Shown here in pieces: positions 9,297 to 20,074 of a DNA stretch of 64,000 nt. Under the pieces are notes generated by a model, which was given only the letters and a program-made list of their open reading frames with translations, made no database searches and was not told the origin of the DNA. The translations under genes and the position numbers were made by a program. Source of the DNA: Selaginella moellendorffii (taxonomy: Eukaryota; Streptophyta; Lycopodiopsida; Selaginellales; Selaginellaceae); assembly GCF_000143415.4 (NCBI RefSeq), contig NW_003314263.1:3668451-3732450 (forward strand). The letters are read 5' to 3'. Within the stretch, counting starts at the first letter, position 1. Each line of letters begins with the position of its first letter.

Positions 9297-11459
9297 ATCT
9301 CTTGAATATGTATACATTTTCATCCTCGTCACAATCCAACGATTTGCATGAAAGTTTGAGAGTGAAGAACGTTCAAACTTAAAAACGAGCCAATTTTCTG
9401 AAGAATCTCAATGGACGCGTTTGCGGCAGGGAAATCTCGGCCTCTGATCACCAGTCGTCAATCACATTTTAGTTTTTCTGTTGCCAAACAAAAATAAGAA
9501 GCTGCTTCAAGTTAGTAAAGTACCTATAGAGCAGCACTAACTTTCTATCAGGGTGGTGGACTTTATTCCCTCTTCTTAAGGCTGAAAGAAACAAGAATGC
9601 GAATTTATACAAAGAGAAAGATGTTTAAGAAACTACTCAAGCGCATAATGCTTGCCATATTTACTTCTTATTGGATGATGTATATATATTCGATTGATTA
9701 ATTTGTTCTTTTTTTAAAAGAAAGCAAAGAAGACTCACGTACTTGCGACGAAGGCTGTCGATCTGGTCCTCGGCTGATTTGGTATCTCGCCGCCTTAAGG
9801 CGCCTTTGCAGCTGCTAGAAAGGAAAAAGTAAAGAATGTTAGATCTTCGACAAACTAGAGAATCGATTTGGATTTTACACTGAAACTTGCCTTGTACATC
9901 TTCTGCTAGCAACGTCATAAAGATCAAAAAATAGACAAGGAAAAATTATTTCCAGCGCAGTGTTAGGCTCGACCTCTAGGAGATCTTCCTCGTAATATCT
10001 TCCACGCCCGATTGGCCGCAAAGCATTCTCCAAAGCTTAGAAGATGATCTATCATTCATATCGACGTAACGATCCAAGCAGCAGTAGGAAGCAAAGTTCT
10101 AGCTCGAGAATGGTAAGTCACAATCTTTTCAGCTCTTTTACAGTCATTTCTTTGGCGTGCAGGATTTCTGCTTTGAGAAGGAATGTGTTGGCAAAGTGCT
10201 ATCGAGGCGACATGACACGAAAGAGGCAATAGGAAGGGAAGATCCCTGGAGTTGATACTCCTCAGGATCTTCATGAGGTAACGGCTTTCGATGTTGCATG
10301 AATCTCTGTTGTTGCTAGACGACTCTAAGATCTGACGTAAAGAAAGCAAAAAAAATGTCCAGGGATAAATCCGAGCAAGAAGCAAAGCATCGCCTTCTTC
10401 CATCACATATAGTACGAGCACCCAACCTGCTCTGCATGGTTCATGTCGTCTGCCCGAAAGTCCAATTGGCTGGCCAGCTTTTCCCGAGGCCCTGTAAAAA
10501 AGTGTGAAGAGCTTATATTTACGTTCCAGCATTCTAAGCTGGGGCAGGCCGGGGGTCCAGAGCTACTCTTCTTCGTTTTGGAGAGTGTTCTCTTACTTTC
10601 CTTGCTTCTCCTTTTTTTCTCTCCCTGTTCTTCAGTCGTGAGATTCATGAGTTAAACACGCGACACCTGGGAGATCGGGATCGAGATCGGGATGGAGATC
10701 TCGTGCTGACTTTTTGTTTTCGAGGAGCCCAGCAACATGCAATAGACGGATTGTCCCACCACTCAATAGACCATCTCATTTCTTCCCCCACATAGATTCG
10801 TTGCGGGGAAAAAATAAGCGCTGCTGTTGGCCATCCCAACTCCATAATAGGGATTATACCAGCCAGGAAGATAATCCACCTTGTCCCACACTCCTTTAGC
10901 AATCGCTTTTCTATAATTTCCAATATACAAATCCAGTAATACCGTGGGAGAAAATCGAGGCAGGTATACAAACTTCCATGCATGTTTCACACGTGTTTTT
11001 AATCCAGGAGCTCTACTGCTACTTGCTGGACGGACTGGGACGGCGAGTCGAGAAGCTGCACAAGCGGCTGTACAGAGCGAGAACGCAAACTAAGTTTGCG
11101 TCACCGTGCACTGTAGCCCCCAATCTCGAGTTTGCAGCATCGTGAACAACCTTGGCCGCCAAAGATGTTGGGCAGAATCCTCAAAAGTTCACGAGCACAA
11201 AAGGAATCTGGCAAGGACTACTTAGGCTTGTTGGCTCAAAGGTGTGAAGGCAGGGACTGGTATTGGTCTAAAGAGGCTGACATTCCCTGTGCCATGCTGA
11301 CGAGAACTCTGCTTCTATCCGAGCTTTCAAAGTACTCACTGCTCCACGATTGGAACCACAGCACCATATATCGCCCTCTTGCTCGTCGTCCAAGAGATTA
11401 TCAGAGAGCCTGAGCAGCGGCCTCGGAGGTACTAAGCTTGAAATTTTTCTCAAATGGGA
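9297..11459 (+). repeat. F-box 3' flank plus repeat R copy 2
   Basis: Bases 9297-9660 are the 3' flank, shared with 15249-15610. From about 9700 the DNA is repeat R. Plus-strand remnants of a HAD acid-phosphatase gene are visible: the helix residues SALRRNVLAKCYRG near 10160-10205, a conserved ATCTTCATGAG followed by GT near 10270, and the Lys-Lys exon after CTAG near 10320. Minus-strand open frames here (to 158 residues) also occur in the other copies but carry no domain. Near 11010 one frame (ELYCYLLDGLGRRVEKLHKRL) follows a plausible acceptor and may be an exon of an unidentified gene. Confidence 0.6.
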
Positions 11460-11570
11460 CAAGTTCGAATCCTGGGACTTACAAGTCTCAAGTTCGAATC
11501 CCGGGACGTGTAGGATCTCCAGTTCGAATCCCAGGACGTACGAGGTTTCAAGTTCGATACCCTAGACTAG
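11460..11570. repeat. Minisatellite of about 30 bases with a tRNA B-box-like core
   Basis: Four units start near 11460, 11489, 11519 and 11549. Each carries a form of AGTTCGAATCCCRGGAC, close to the GGTTCGAATCC of a tRNA B box. The right duplicate has a shorter version near 17455-17520, and related single cores lie at 12485-12540 and, in reverse, at 12725-12775. No tRNA A box or cloverleaf is present, so this is not a tRNA gene. Confidence 0.6.
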
Positions 11571-11585
11571 AAATTCTTTAAACTC

Positions 11586-12357
11586 TTAAAACTTCCAGAA
11601 TATTCCCTTGGCTTTGAGAGCTCCAGCGATCACGCACCAGCAACAGATGCCAAACAAAACGTACACAAGCATGGCCCATCTTTGCGATGGAATCATCGCG
11701 AAAAATACGTGCTCTCGCGTAAATGTCACCTGCAAAACGTCGAGAGCGTTACCAACAGCTCTCCTATGATGCTTATCTGTGAAATCCAAGGCTCCCAAGA
11801 TTTACCAGAACAAACTTGCGAGGAGAAGCTACGTACCAGATTTTTTTGCGGCTGCTTCCAGTAGAATCCTTGGACGAAAACCACGAGAACATCGGTTGCT
11901 GCAAGCGTGTAGATGATCAGCGAGTTCATTCCCATCCATTCCAGCAGCAAAGTTGGATACCGGATGTCATAAACGTCGACCTGGAACGAGCAGCATGGAT
12001 TAAAATATCTGGAGACGAGCATGAATGGAGAGTTACGAGGATGTAAAGTAAGCAAAAAACGGCTCCAGCGGCACCGGCAGTGAAGCACATGTAGCTGAAG
12101 CTGTAGAGCGGCTTGTTCATCTTAATCCCTGGTACAAAGCAAATGATTTTAATGAGAATAAACTACAAAGCGCTCGTACCAAGCAGATGCAAGACATAGC
12201 CAAGAGCCAAAAGTATGACTGCTGGCACGATGAAGTTTATAATCCTTTGAAACATCCATTCCCAGGCATCAGCGAGAATATAAAAACCAAGGGCGGATGA
12301 CAAGTACCTTGCATTGGACGATAAAATGGCCATAGCGCAGACCAATAAAACATGTTA
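11586..12357 (-). pseudogene. HGSNAT-like gene, truncated 3' copy (exons 9-13)
   Basis: This is a near copy of the last five exons of the complete gene at 17544-19762. It starts in mid exon 9 at the duplication break. Exon 10 has lost about 12 bases that included the AG acceptor (TTTCAAAGG replaces TTTCAGGAGCACAAACAAAGG), so correct splicing is not possible. Exons 11-13 still read open, ending in GIFWKF before TAA. It has no start codon, no promoter of its own and no N-terminal catalytic part. It is a duplication by-product, not a gene. Confidence 0.85.
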
Positions 12358-12599
12358 CTATATCCTCGGTCGCTTGGAATCCATGAGAGTTCGGCTCGCG
12401 CGAGCTTGGATTCCTCGCTCGCCAAGGAGCGCCTCGTCCATTGCTCGTCACATGCAAGGCAAAAAAATTTCTGAAATAGGGCCTTCCAAGTTCGAATCCT
12501 GGGGCATACAAGGTCTCGAGTTCGAATCACGGGACGCACGGGAGAAAATCTCCAGAATATTCCCCTGGCTGAATGCTTGTTCGTTTCTCTAGAGAATTT

Positions 12600-12700
12600 T
12601 TTTGAGTCCATCACAAAGATTGTGTACGTTTTGTTTGGCATCTTTTGCTGCGTGATCGCTGGAACTCTCAAAGGCAAGGGAAAATTCTTGAAAATTTACA
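12600..12700 (+). pseudogene. Inverted fragment of the HGSNAT-like last exon
   Basis: The plus-strand frame reads IVYVLFGIFCCVIAGTLKGK, matching the last-exon text LVYVLFGICCWCVIAGALKAK encoded on the minus strand at about 11590-11660 and 17550-17620. The fragment is diverged (several substitutions and a lost codon) and lies 0.9 kb from the same exon in the opposite orientation. A transcript crossing both would contain an imperfect inverted repeat. Confidence 0.75.
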
Positions 12701-12935
12701 AGTCTGAAAATTTTCTAGTCTGGGGAATCGAACTTGAAACCTTGTACCTCCTGGGATTCGAGCTGGAGACCCCAGGGAAACCCTTATTTGAGCCACGGGG
12801 AAAAGTGTGACATAAATGTCAAACTCCAAGGAGTGGGGGATATCCTCTCTATACAGCATTTTCTTTCCAGATACACTATAGTGCTAGCCCTAAAGTGGTA
12901 GGGTTCTTCGAGTAAAAGGGCAAAAGGGAAAAGGG

Positions 12936-15248
12936 ATGGATTCGGTTGAGCTCCTGCAGGATGTAGAGGCTTCCGACGAGCTACTGGATTCAAGGATCAG
13001 CATACTCGAGTTCGTGCCACTGAGCACCATTGGCGGTGAGGATCAGGGAGGCTCTGATTTGAGGCTCCACACTTGGGTGCTTGTGCTTAACACACCCAAG
13101 GATCAGTTCCTGGTATGGAACAAGAACAGGAACAGCTGCAGGATCAGCCGCATCCTCATCGCTTGCCACTGGAAGAACAGAGTTGCTAGTGACGGTGGAC
13201 CACTCGTGGCACTGTGGAGCATGCGCCGGCAGCTCATTGTCTTGGATGTCTCGACTGGCATGGCTTGCATCTGTCCATCTCCACCAGAGCTTGTGACCAG
13301 CTCCTCCTCGTCCTTGGTCTTGAGCACATCTGCGCTTGGATCCAGCCTTGACAAGTTCCAGCTCCTGGTTGTCTATAGCGATTCAGCTTTGGCCCCCCAG
13401 CACAGCTTTCTCATCACTTCTGCTATCTTCGATTCAACAACTGGGATGTGGAGAGTTAATTCTCGTTATTCTCCTGGATTCACTGGTCGCGAGACCACCG
13501 TGTATGGTGACTCCCGGTGGCCTGGATACAGTGCACTGGCGGGTGGCTTTCTTCATGTCATGTTTTGTGAGCCCTCTTCCTGGTGGAACACACCGTGCGT
13601 GAGATATGATTTGGAAAGGGATGAGTGGTGCAGGGAACCAGTGTGGACGGTCAAATGGAGTCAAGGCCAGGTCAAGAACATGAGAGTGCATTACTCGGAA
13701 GAGACATGGCGGATTAACGCTGATGGCCTACCTCAAGCCTTGGTTAATCTTCAGCCGCCACTGGAAGCGGGTGTGGCTAACATTACACGGCGCTCGGATG
13801 GCGTCTTTCTTTATGCCTTCTTTACTTGCCAGGGATGCGTGGAGATTGTTTACATCCATGATTTTGAGGCTGGAATTTGGTATGCTCATCGCTATCGAAG
13901 GTTGAGGGACTTGCTCAAACTGAAGCCAGTCAAGTCACTTGATTATAATCATGGAGAGAATGTTGATGGCCAGAAGTGGTCCAATCTGCCTACTGACCTT
14001 CTGCAGCAAGTCGCGCAACTCTTGTGCACTGTCAGCGATATTAGAGCACTGAGCATGGTATGCCACAACTGGCGCAGGACAGGCCAACGTTTGCTCAAGC
14101 GATATCAAGAGCCCGCCCTTGTCTTCTGGAACAAGAAACACAGCGAGTTATGTCTGTTTAGGTCCGATAAAGGCTGGTCAAGGATGATCAGAGACAAGAA
14201 CTTTGCCCACCGTGCTCCCTTAATCACACACGGTCCCCTCTTAATCTCGTGGGAGGGGAGCACCTTGTATGTTACCAACGTTCTCAAGAAAATCTTCTCG
14301 ACAAAACAAGTAATGGCTCCGAGTCCGGAAATGGAACGTATCCTCAGGGTTGCATGCATAAGTCAAGAAAAGCTGCTGGTCATTTTCTTCACTGAGTTAA
14401 AGGAGGTAGCTCCTGCAGTGGTTAGCTTCAATAATTCAACTCGTCCACAGTGGCAAGTTGGAAATTCTCGCAGGGGCATTGCTACATTGACACCGGTGGA
14501 GACTTTCTTTAATGAGCGGAGGCTACCATGGCCTCCAGCTGATGAAAGTGGCGCTAGGGACGCTGAGAATGTCATCCTGCTTGGGTCATATGCATATTTC
14601 ATGCTGAGGGTGGTAGCATCCCAGAGGCAGACGGTTTTTCAATACAACTGGGAAAGTGATGAGTGGGTTTCTCAGGAGCAAGTTCAAACCCCATGCCGTG
14701 ACTGCCATGACTTCTGCGCATACAGCTATCAGTTTCACGTAAAGTCTCCACTCATTCAACTGAATGGACGACCGGCAATCTTGCGACCCACAATGGAAAT
14801 CTGGTTTCTGGCCGACCCTGGCGGAAAATGCATCGCCAAGATTCCCCAGGAGACATGGGAAAAACTGATTCAAGTGTTAGACACTTCATATGAATACACT
14901 TATATATGGGCAGTGGGTAACATTACAGCTCCGAGAATTGTCGTCGTCTCCGTACACCAGTGTACCACCTCGGTTCATATGGTGTGCAGCATCAGGAATA
15001 CTCTAGTGGCCATCATTGTTTGGGAGTTTGTACTGGGTTTGTGGGATGTCATCCCCTACTCCAACAGGGAAGATCGGCTGTGGCTCAAGTCCAAGTATTT
15101 TGCCGTTTGCTTGGAGCAGAACAGCTTGGTTATGAAGCACTTGCTAAGAAGATCATGGTTTGACTTCCTGACCGTACCTTGGCACTTGAGAAGCAGGGAC
15201 AGACGTTTTATAGAGCCGTACATTTTGTCAAGGGCGATGGAGATATGA
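12936..15248 (+). CDS. F-box protein, copy B (770 residues, intronless)
   Basis: Tandem paralogue of the gene at 6984, with the same layout: N-terminal half about 1-345, central F-box about 347-390, C-terminal half about 391-770. Relative to copy A it has an added Arg pair in ERRLPWPPADES and lacks the Asp of FMLDRVV. Both changes keep the frame. The ATG at 12936 is the first in frame and is preceded by the AAAAGGGAAAAGG shared with copy A. The presumed role is substrate binding for an SCF ligase through the two flanking beta-rich halves; the target is unknown. Because the duplication breaks just upstream of the ATG, the two copies have different promoters, so expression may differ. Confidence 0.85.
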   Translation: MDSVELLQDVEASDELLDSRISILEFVPLSTIGGEDQGGSDLRLHTWVLVLNTPKDQFLVWNKNRNSCRISRILIACHWKNRVASDGGPLVALWSMRRQLIVLDVSTGMACICPSPPELVTSSSSSLVLSTSALGSSLDKFQLLVVYSDSALAPQHSFLITSAIFDSTTGMWRVNSRYSPGFTGRETTVYGDSRWPGYSALAGGFLHVMFCEPSSWWNTPCVRYDLERDEWCREPVWTVKWSQGQVKNMRVHYSEETWRINADGLPQALVNLQPPLEAGVANITRRSDGVFLYAFFTCQGCVEIVYIHDFEAGIWYAHRYRRLRDLLKLKPVKSLDYNHGENVDGQKWSNLPTDLLQQVAQLLCTVSDIRALSMVCHNWRRTGQRLLKRYQEPALVFWNKKHSELCLFRSDKGWSRMIRDKNFAHRAPLITHGPLLISWEGSTLYVTNVLKKIFSTKQVMAPSPEMERILRVACISQEKLLVIFFTELKEVAPAVVSFNNSTRPQWQVGNSRRGIATLTPVETFFNERRLPWPPADESGARDAENVILLGSYAYFMLRVVASQRQTVFQYNWESDEWVSQEQVQTPCRDCHDFCAYSYQFHVKSPLIQLNGRPAILRPTMEIWFLADPGGKCIAKIPQETWEKLIQVLDTSYEYTYIWAVGNITAPRIVVVSVHQCTTSVHMVCSIRNTLVAIIVWEFVLGLWDVIPYSNREDRLWLKSKYFAVCLEQNSLVMKHLLRRSWFDFLTVPWHLRSRDRRFIEPYILSRAMEI

Positions 15249-17543
15249 ATCTCTTGAATATGTATACATTTTCATCCTCATCACAATCCAACGATTTGCA
15301 TGAAAGTTTGAGAGTGAAGAACGTTCAAACTTAAAAACGAGCCAATTTTCTGAAGAATCGCAATGGACGCGTTTGCGGCAGGGAAATCTCGGCCCCTGGT
15401 CACCAGTCGTCAATCACATTTTAGTTTTTCTGTTGCCAAACAAAAATAAGAAGCTGCTTCAAGTTAGTAAAGTATCTATAGAGCAGCACTCTAACTTTCT
15501 ATCAGGGTGGTGGACTTTATTCCCTCTTCTTAAGGCTGAAAGAAACAAGAATGCGAATTTATACAAAGAGAAAGATGTTTAAGAAACTACTCAAGCGCAT
15601 ATTGCTTGCCATATTTATTTCTTATTGGATGATGTATATATATTCGATTGATTAATTTGTCCTTTTTTTAAAAGAAAGCAAAGAAGACTCACGTACTTGC
15701 GACGAAGGCTTTCGTTCTGGTCCTCGGCTGATTTGGTATCTCGCCGCCTTAAGGCGCCTTTGCAGCTGCTAGAAAGGAAAAAGTAAAGAATGTTAGATCT
15801 TCGACAAACTAGAGAATCGATTTGGATTTTACACTGAAACTTGCCTTGTACATCTTCTGCTAGGAACGTCATAAAGATAAAAAAATAGACAAGGAAAAAT
15901 TATTTCCAGCGCAGTGTTAGGCTCGACCTCTAGGAGATCTTCCTCGTAATATCTTCCACGCCCGATTGACCGCAAAGCATTCTCCAAAGCTTAGAAGATG
16001 ATCTATCATTCATACTGGCGGTCTCAAAACCAGGCAAATGTTCGACGTAACGATCAAAGCAGCAGTAGGAAGCAAAGTTCTAGCTCGAGAATGGTAAGTC
16101 ACAATCTTTTCAGCTCTTTTATAGTCATTTCTTTGGCATGCACGATTTCTGCTTTGAGAAGAAATGTGTTGGCAAAGTGCTATCGAGGCGACATGACACG
16201 AAAGAGGCAATAGGAAGGGAAGATCCCTGGAGTTGATACTCCTCAGGATCTTCATGAGGTAACGGCTTTCGATGTTGCATGAATCTCTGTTGTTGCTAGA
16301 CGACTCTAAGATCTGACGTAAAGAAAGCAAAAAAAATGTCCAGGGATAAATCCGAGCAAGAAGCAAAGCATCGCCTTCTTCCATCACATATAGTACGAGC
16401 ACCCAACCTGCTCTGCATGGTTCATGTCGTCTGCCCGAAAGTCCAATTGGCTGGCCAGCTTTTCCCGAGGCCCTGTAAAAAAGTGTGAAGAGCTTATATT
16501 TACGTTCCAGCAGCCTTTCTAAGCTGGGGCAGGCCGGGGGTCCAGAGCTACTCTTCTTCGTTTTGGAGAGTGTTCTCTTACTTTCCTTGCTTCTCCTTTT
16601 TTTCTCTCCCTGTTCTTCAGTCGTGAGATTCATGAGTTAAACACGCGACACCTGGGAGATCGGGATCGAGATCGGGATGGAGATCTCGTGCTGACTTTTT
16701 GTTTTCGAGGAGCCTAGCAACATGCAATAGACGGATTGTCCCACCACTCAACAGACCATCTCATTTCTTCCCCCACATAGATTCGTTGTGGGAAAAAAAT
16801 AAGCGCTGCTGTTGGTCATCCCAACTCCATAATCGGGATTACACCAGCCAGGAAGATACTCCACCTTGTGCCACACTCCTTTAGCAATCGCTTTTCTATA
16901 ATTTCCAATATACAAATCCAGTAATACCATGGGAGAAAATCGAGGCAGGGGTGTACAAACTTCCATGCATGTTTTACACGTGTTTTTTAATCCAGGAGCT
17001 CTACTGCTACTTGCTGGACAGACTGGGACGGCGAGTCGAGAAGCTGCACAAGCGCAAACTAAGTTTGCGTCACCGTGCACTGTAGCCCCCAATCTCCGCT
17101 CGAGTTTGAAGCATCATGAACAACCTTGGCCGCCAAAGATGTTGGTCAGAATCCTCAAAAGTTCACGAGCACAAAAAGAATCTGGCGAAGACTACTTAGG
17201 CTTGTTGGCTCAAAGGTGTGAAGGCAGGGGTGTCACTGGTATTGGTCTAAAGAGGCTGACATTCCCTGTGCCATGCTGACGAGAACTCTGCTTCTATCCG
17301 AGCTTTCAAAGTACTCACTGCTCCACGATTGGAACCACAGCACCATATATCGCCCTCTTGCTCGTCATCCAAGAGATTATCAGAGAGCCTGAGCGGCCTC
17401 GGCGGTACTAAGCAAGTCATTAAGCTTGAAATTTTTCTCAAATGAGACAAGTGTCAAGTTCGAATCCCGGGACGTGTAGGATCGAATCCCAGGACGTACG
17501 AGGTTTCAAGTTCGATACTCTAGACTAGAAATGTTTTAAACTC
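15249..17543 (+). repeat. F-box 3' flank plus repeat R copy 3 and minisatellite
   Basis: Bases 15249-15610 are the 3' flank, and 15640-17420 is repeat R. The HAD-derived exons are at about 16128-16200 (SALRRNVLAKCYRG), near 16245 (ATCTTCATGAG before GT) and after CTAG near 16300 (Val-Lys-Lys-Ala-Lys-Lys-Met-Ser-Arg). They have stops and poor spacing, so the gene is dead. A minus-strand open frame of 207 codons (16010-16633) overlaps them and is probably chance. Two and a half units of the B-box-like minisatellite lie at 17455-17520. Confidence 0.6.
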
Positions 17544-19762
17544 TTAAAACTTCCAGAATATTCCCTTGGCTTTGAGAGCTCCAGCGATCACGCACCAGCA
17601 ACAGATGCCAAACAAAACGTACACAAGCATGGCCCATCTTTGCGATGGAATCATCGCGAAAAATACGTGCTCTCGCGTAAATGTCACCTGCAAAACGTTG
17701 AGAGCGTTACCAACAGCTCTCCTATAATGCTTATCTGTGAAATCCAAGGCTCCCAAGATTTACGAGAACAAACTTGCGAGGAGAAGCTACGTACCAGATT
17801 TTTTTGCGGCTGCTTCCAGTAGAATCCTTGGATGAAAACCACGAGAACATCGGTTGCTGCAAGCGTGTAGATGATCAGCGAGTTCATTCCCATCCATTCC
17901 AGCAGCAAAGTTGGATACCGGATGTCATAAACGTCGACCTGGAACAAGCAGCATGGATTAAAATATCTGGAGACGAGCATGAATGGAGACTTACGAGGAT
18001 GTAAAGTAAGCAAAAAACGGCTCCAGCGGCACCGGCAGTGAAGCACATGTAACTGAAGCTGTAGAGCGGCTTGTTCATCTTAATCCCTGGTACAAAGCGA
18101 ATGATTTTAATGAGCATAAACTACAAAGCGCTCGTACCAAGCAGATGCAAGACATAGCCAAGAGCCAAAAGTATGACTGCTGGGACGATGAAGTTTATAA
18201 TCCTTTGTTTGTGCTCCTGAAACATCCATTCCCAGGCATCAGCAAGAATATAAAACCAAAGGCGGATGACAAGTACCTTGCATTGGACGATAAAATGGCC
18301 ATAGTGCAGACCAATAAAACATGTTACTATCGCTGATACAGAGCTAGTGTGACACAAAAAGATATCAGAACGCAAGACATGATTAAAAATGCTACCTTAG
18401 GATTCCTTCTGGATCAAATGGCGCGTGACACCACACAGGAGCATCCGCAGGAAGGGGTCCATAGTCAGGAGAATTTATGCTACAAGACTGCGATAACAAA
18501 AAAAGAAAAAGAAAAAAATAAATAAATAGAGATGAGACATGAAAGAGCTAAAACCAAATGTGAATACCTCGGTACGTATAAAAACAGGTTGCTGGTCAAG
18601 ATGATTAACTCCTAATATTTGTCGATCTACGTAGCCAACAGCGTTGCAGGCAGGATCAAGATTACTCCTGGTACCGCAAGTCACCTAAGAATTGAAAACC
18701 CTGCAAGTCGATATCATCAGACAAAAGATTCGCAAACTTACAGTCATTGTTATGTTTCTATTGTTTGGTAGCTCGAATTGCCAGTGAGGAACTTTAAGTC
18801 CATACAAAAGTGATAGATAAACTGTCAGTGTCACGACGACGAAGATCCTGAAAGCACAAAAATGGAAAAAAAACGTGAGGAAATGGAGAAGCAGACCCAG
18901 CTGTTATACCAGTGAAAGAGGTAGTTTTGCATAATCCCAAAGTATGATCCTTGCACTCTTGGTAACCAGACCTCACACAGCGCAACGATCACGTAAACAA
19001 ACGCAATTCTCTAGTGGGAAAACGTTTAGTAAGAACTTCAGAATTGTGTCGAGCGTGGCGAAGCAAACCTGGAGAATTCCGCACCATCTAATGAGCGTCA
19101 AGTCTACTCCATAGCTCAAATCGTTTTCTCCATGGAAGTAGCCACCTACAACACTCACATAAGCAAAACAATACTCAAAGGACGAGCTAACCTTGTAGGA
19201 AAACACCCAAGAAGAACAGCTTTAGCGAGCGAAGTATGGCCTTCCTGGTGGAGTCAAGCTTGCTGGGAATTTTCTGCGAGAGGAAAACGTCATGGTGATC
19301 ACGGAAAAATCTAAAAAGACACAATGAAGAACACCTTATAGACCAGAGCCAGAGCCACTCCAACGATGAAGAGGAAAAATGGCATGACGAGATCAGCTAG
19401 AGTGACTCCATTCCACGGCGAATGATTGATCGCTGGCCACTCGCCCCCTGCATTGTCGACCAAAATCATCATCTGTGGACGATCGTCTCAGAACAACCAA
19501 ATATTTCTCTATACTGTTCTTCTCTTACCGCAATGCTCAATCCCCGGAATACATCGAGCGATGCCAGCCTCTCCTTCGGACGATCTCCGCCGCCGATTTC
19601 ACGCTCAGTGGAAGCTTCAGCTAGAGCAGCATCCTCGGAATTCGCATCCCCGGCATCGATCACAAGAAAAGGCTCCTTGAGCGCCTCGGATTCACTAGCG
19701 GTAGCTTCCCCGGGCTTGGCATCCAGCCTCTCGCCAGCACCGATCACTCCAAACCTCCCCAT
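17544..19762 (-). CDS. HGSNAT-like membrane acetyltransferase (heparan-alpha-glucosaminide N-acetyltransferase family), 490 residues
   Basis: Thirteen exons, each joined by GT-AG in frame: 19762-19529, 19472-19335, 19273-19192, 19145-19069, 19010-18910, 18847-18742, 18684-18568, 18487-18396, 18343-18277, 18216-18138, 18086-17995, 17938-17795, 17687-17544 (1473 bases). A soluble N-terminus of about 70 residues leads to RLASLDVFRGLSIA, then NHSPWNGVTLADLVMPFFLF. The His of NHSPWNG matches the active-site histidine known in the animal enzyme. About ten further membrane helices follow, ending in GIFWKF. The animal enzyme moves acetyl from cytosolic acetyl-CoA to lysosomal heparan glucosamine. Plants lack heparan sulphate, so the plant substrate is not known. 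The length is normal for plant members. The last exon could begin earlier, but only the acceptor at 17688-17689 restores the family sequence. Confidence 0.92.
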
Positions 19763-20074
19763 TGCCCTGCGCAGCGTCAGTCTACACTAACCTCCATGAA
19801 TTCAAAGAACCCTAGAAAATGGTGGGGGTAACCATCACGCAATCCGCGCCGTTGACACCTCAATCAAATTTCAGCCGTTGCCTCTGCGGACGGCCACGAT
19901 CCAGCCAACACGGCATCAAAAACTACTCTTGGCATCTTTGATAAAATAATCTAAAACAATGAGAGCCGTTGGATGTAAACTATCTATAACTTGCTTATTT
20001 ATTAACAAAGCTTTCTTAATGCACAAACTAAACTATTTCCTCTCCTTTAATCAATCTATAGTTTTCTTCCATTT
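19763..20074. other. Short intergenic region
   Basis: This is the 5' side of the HGSNAT-like gene and the 3' side of the next minus-strand gene. The first 100 bases include a pyrimidine-rich leader. The rest becomes AT-rich before the TAA at 20075. No other gene is seen. Confidence 0.6.

Larger units (their letters stand above)
6970..12357. repeat. Segmental duplication, left unit
   Basis: This unit and 12917-18330 match nearly base for base: the F-box gene, its 3' flank, repeat R, the B-box-like minisatellite and the last exons of the HGSNAT-like gene. The left break lies just before the F-box ATG, where both copies share AAAAGGGAAAAGG. The right break lies inside HGSNAT exon 9, after TTACTAT. 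The intact right-hand locus is therefore likely the source of the 3' part. Unit length is about 5.4 kb. Confidence 0.85.
12917..18330. repeat. Segmental duplication, right unit
   Basis: This is the partner of 6970-12357. It holds F-box copy B, the 3' flank, repeat R copy 3, a shortened minisatellite and HGSNAT exons 9-13. The HGSNAT-like gene here continues uninterrupted to its start codon at 19762. The breakpoints are therefore in F-box 5' flanking DNA on the left and in exon 9 on the right. Confidence 0.85.

Noticed and set aside
11460-11570. tRNA genes suggested by GTTCGAATCC cores
   Set aside because: There is no A box, anticodon arm or acceptor pairing, and the cores are spaced every 30 bases.
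16010-16633. Long minus-strand open frame (207 codons), also in the other R copies, with an RS-like tail in a neighbouring frame
   Set aside because: It overlaps plus-strand HAD-derived exons, shows no domain, and its ends differ between copies. The Arg-Ser run comes from a GATCGGGATCGAGATCGG simple repeat.
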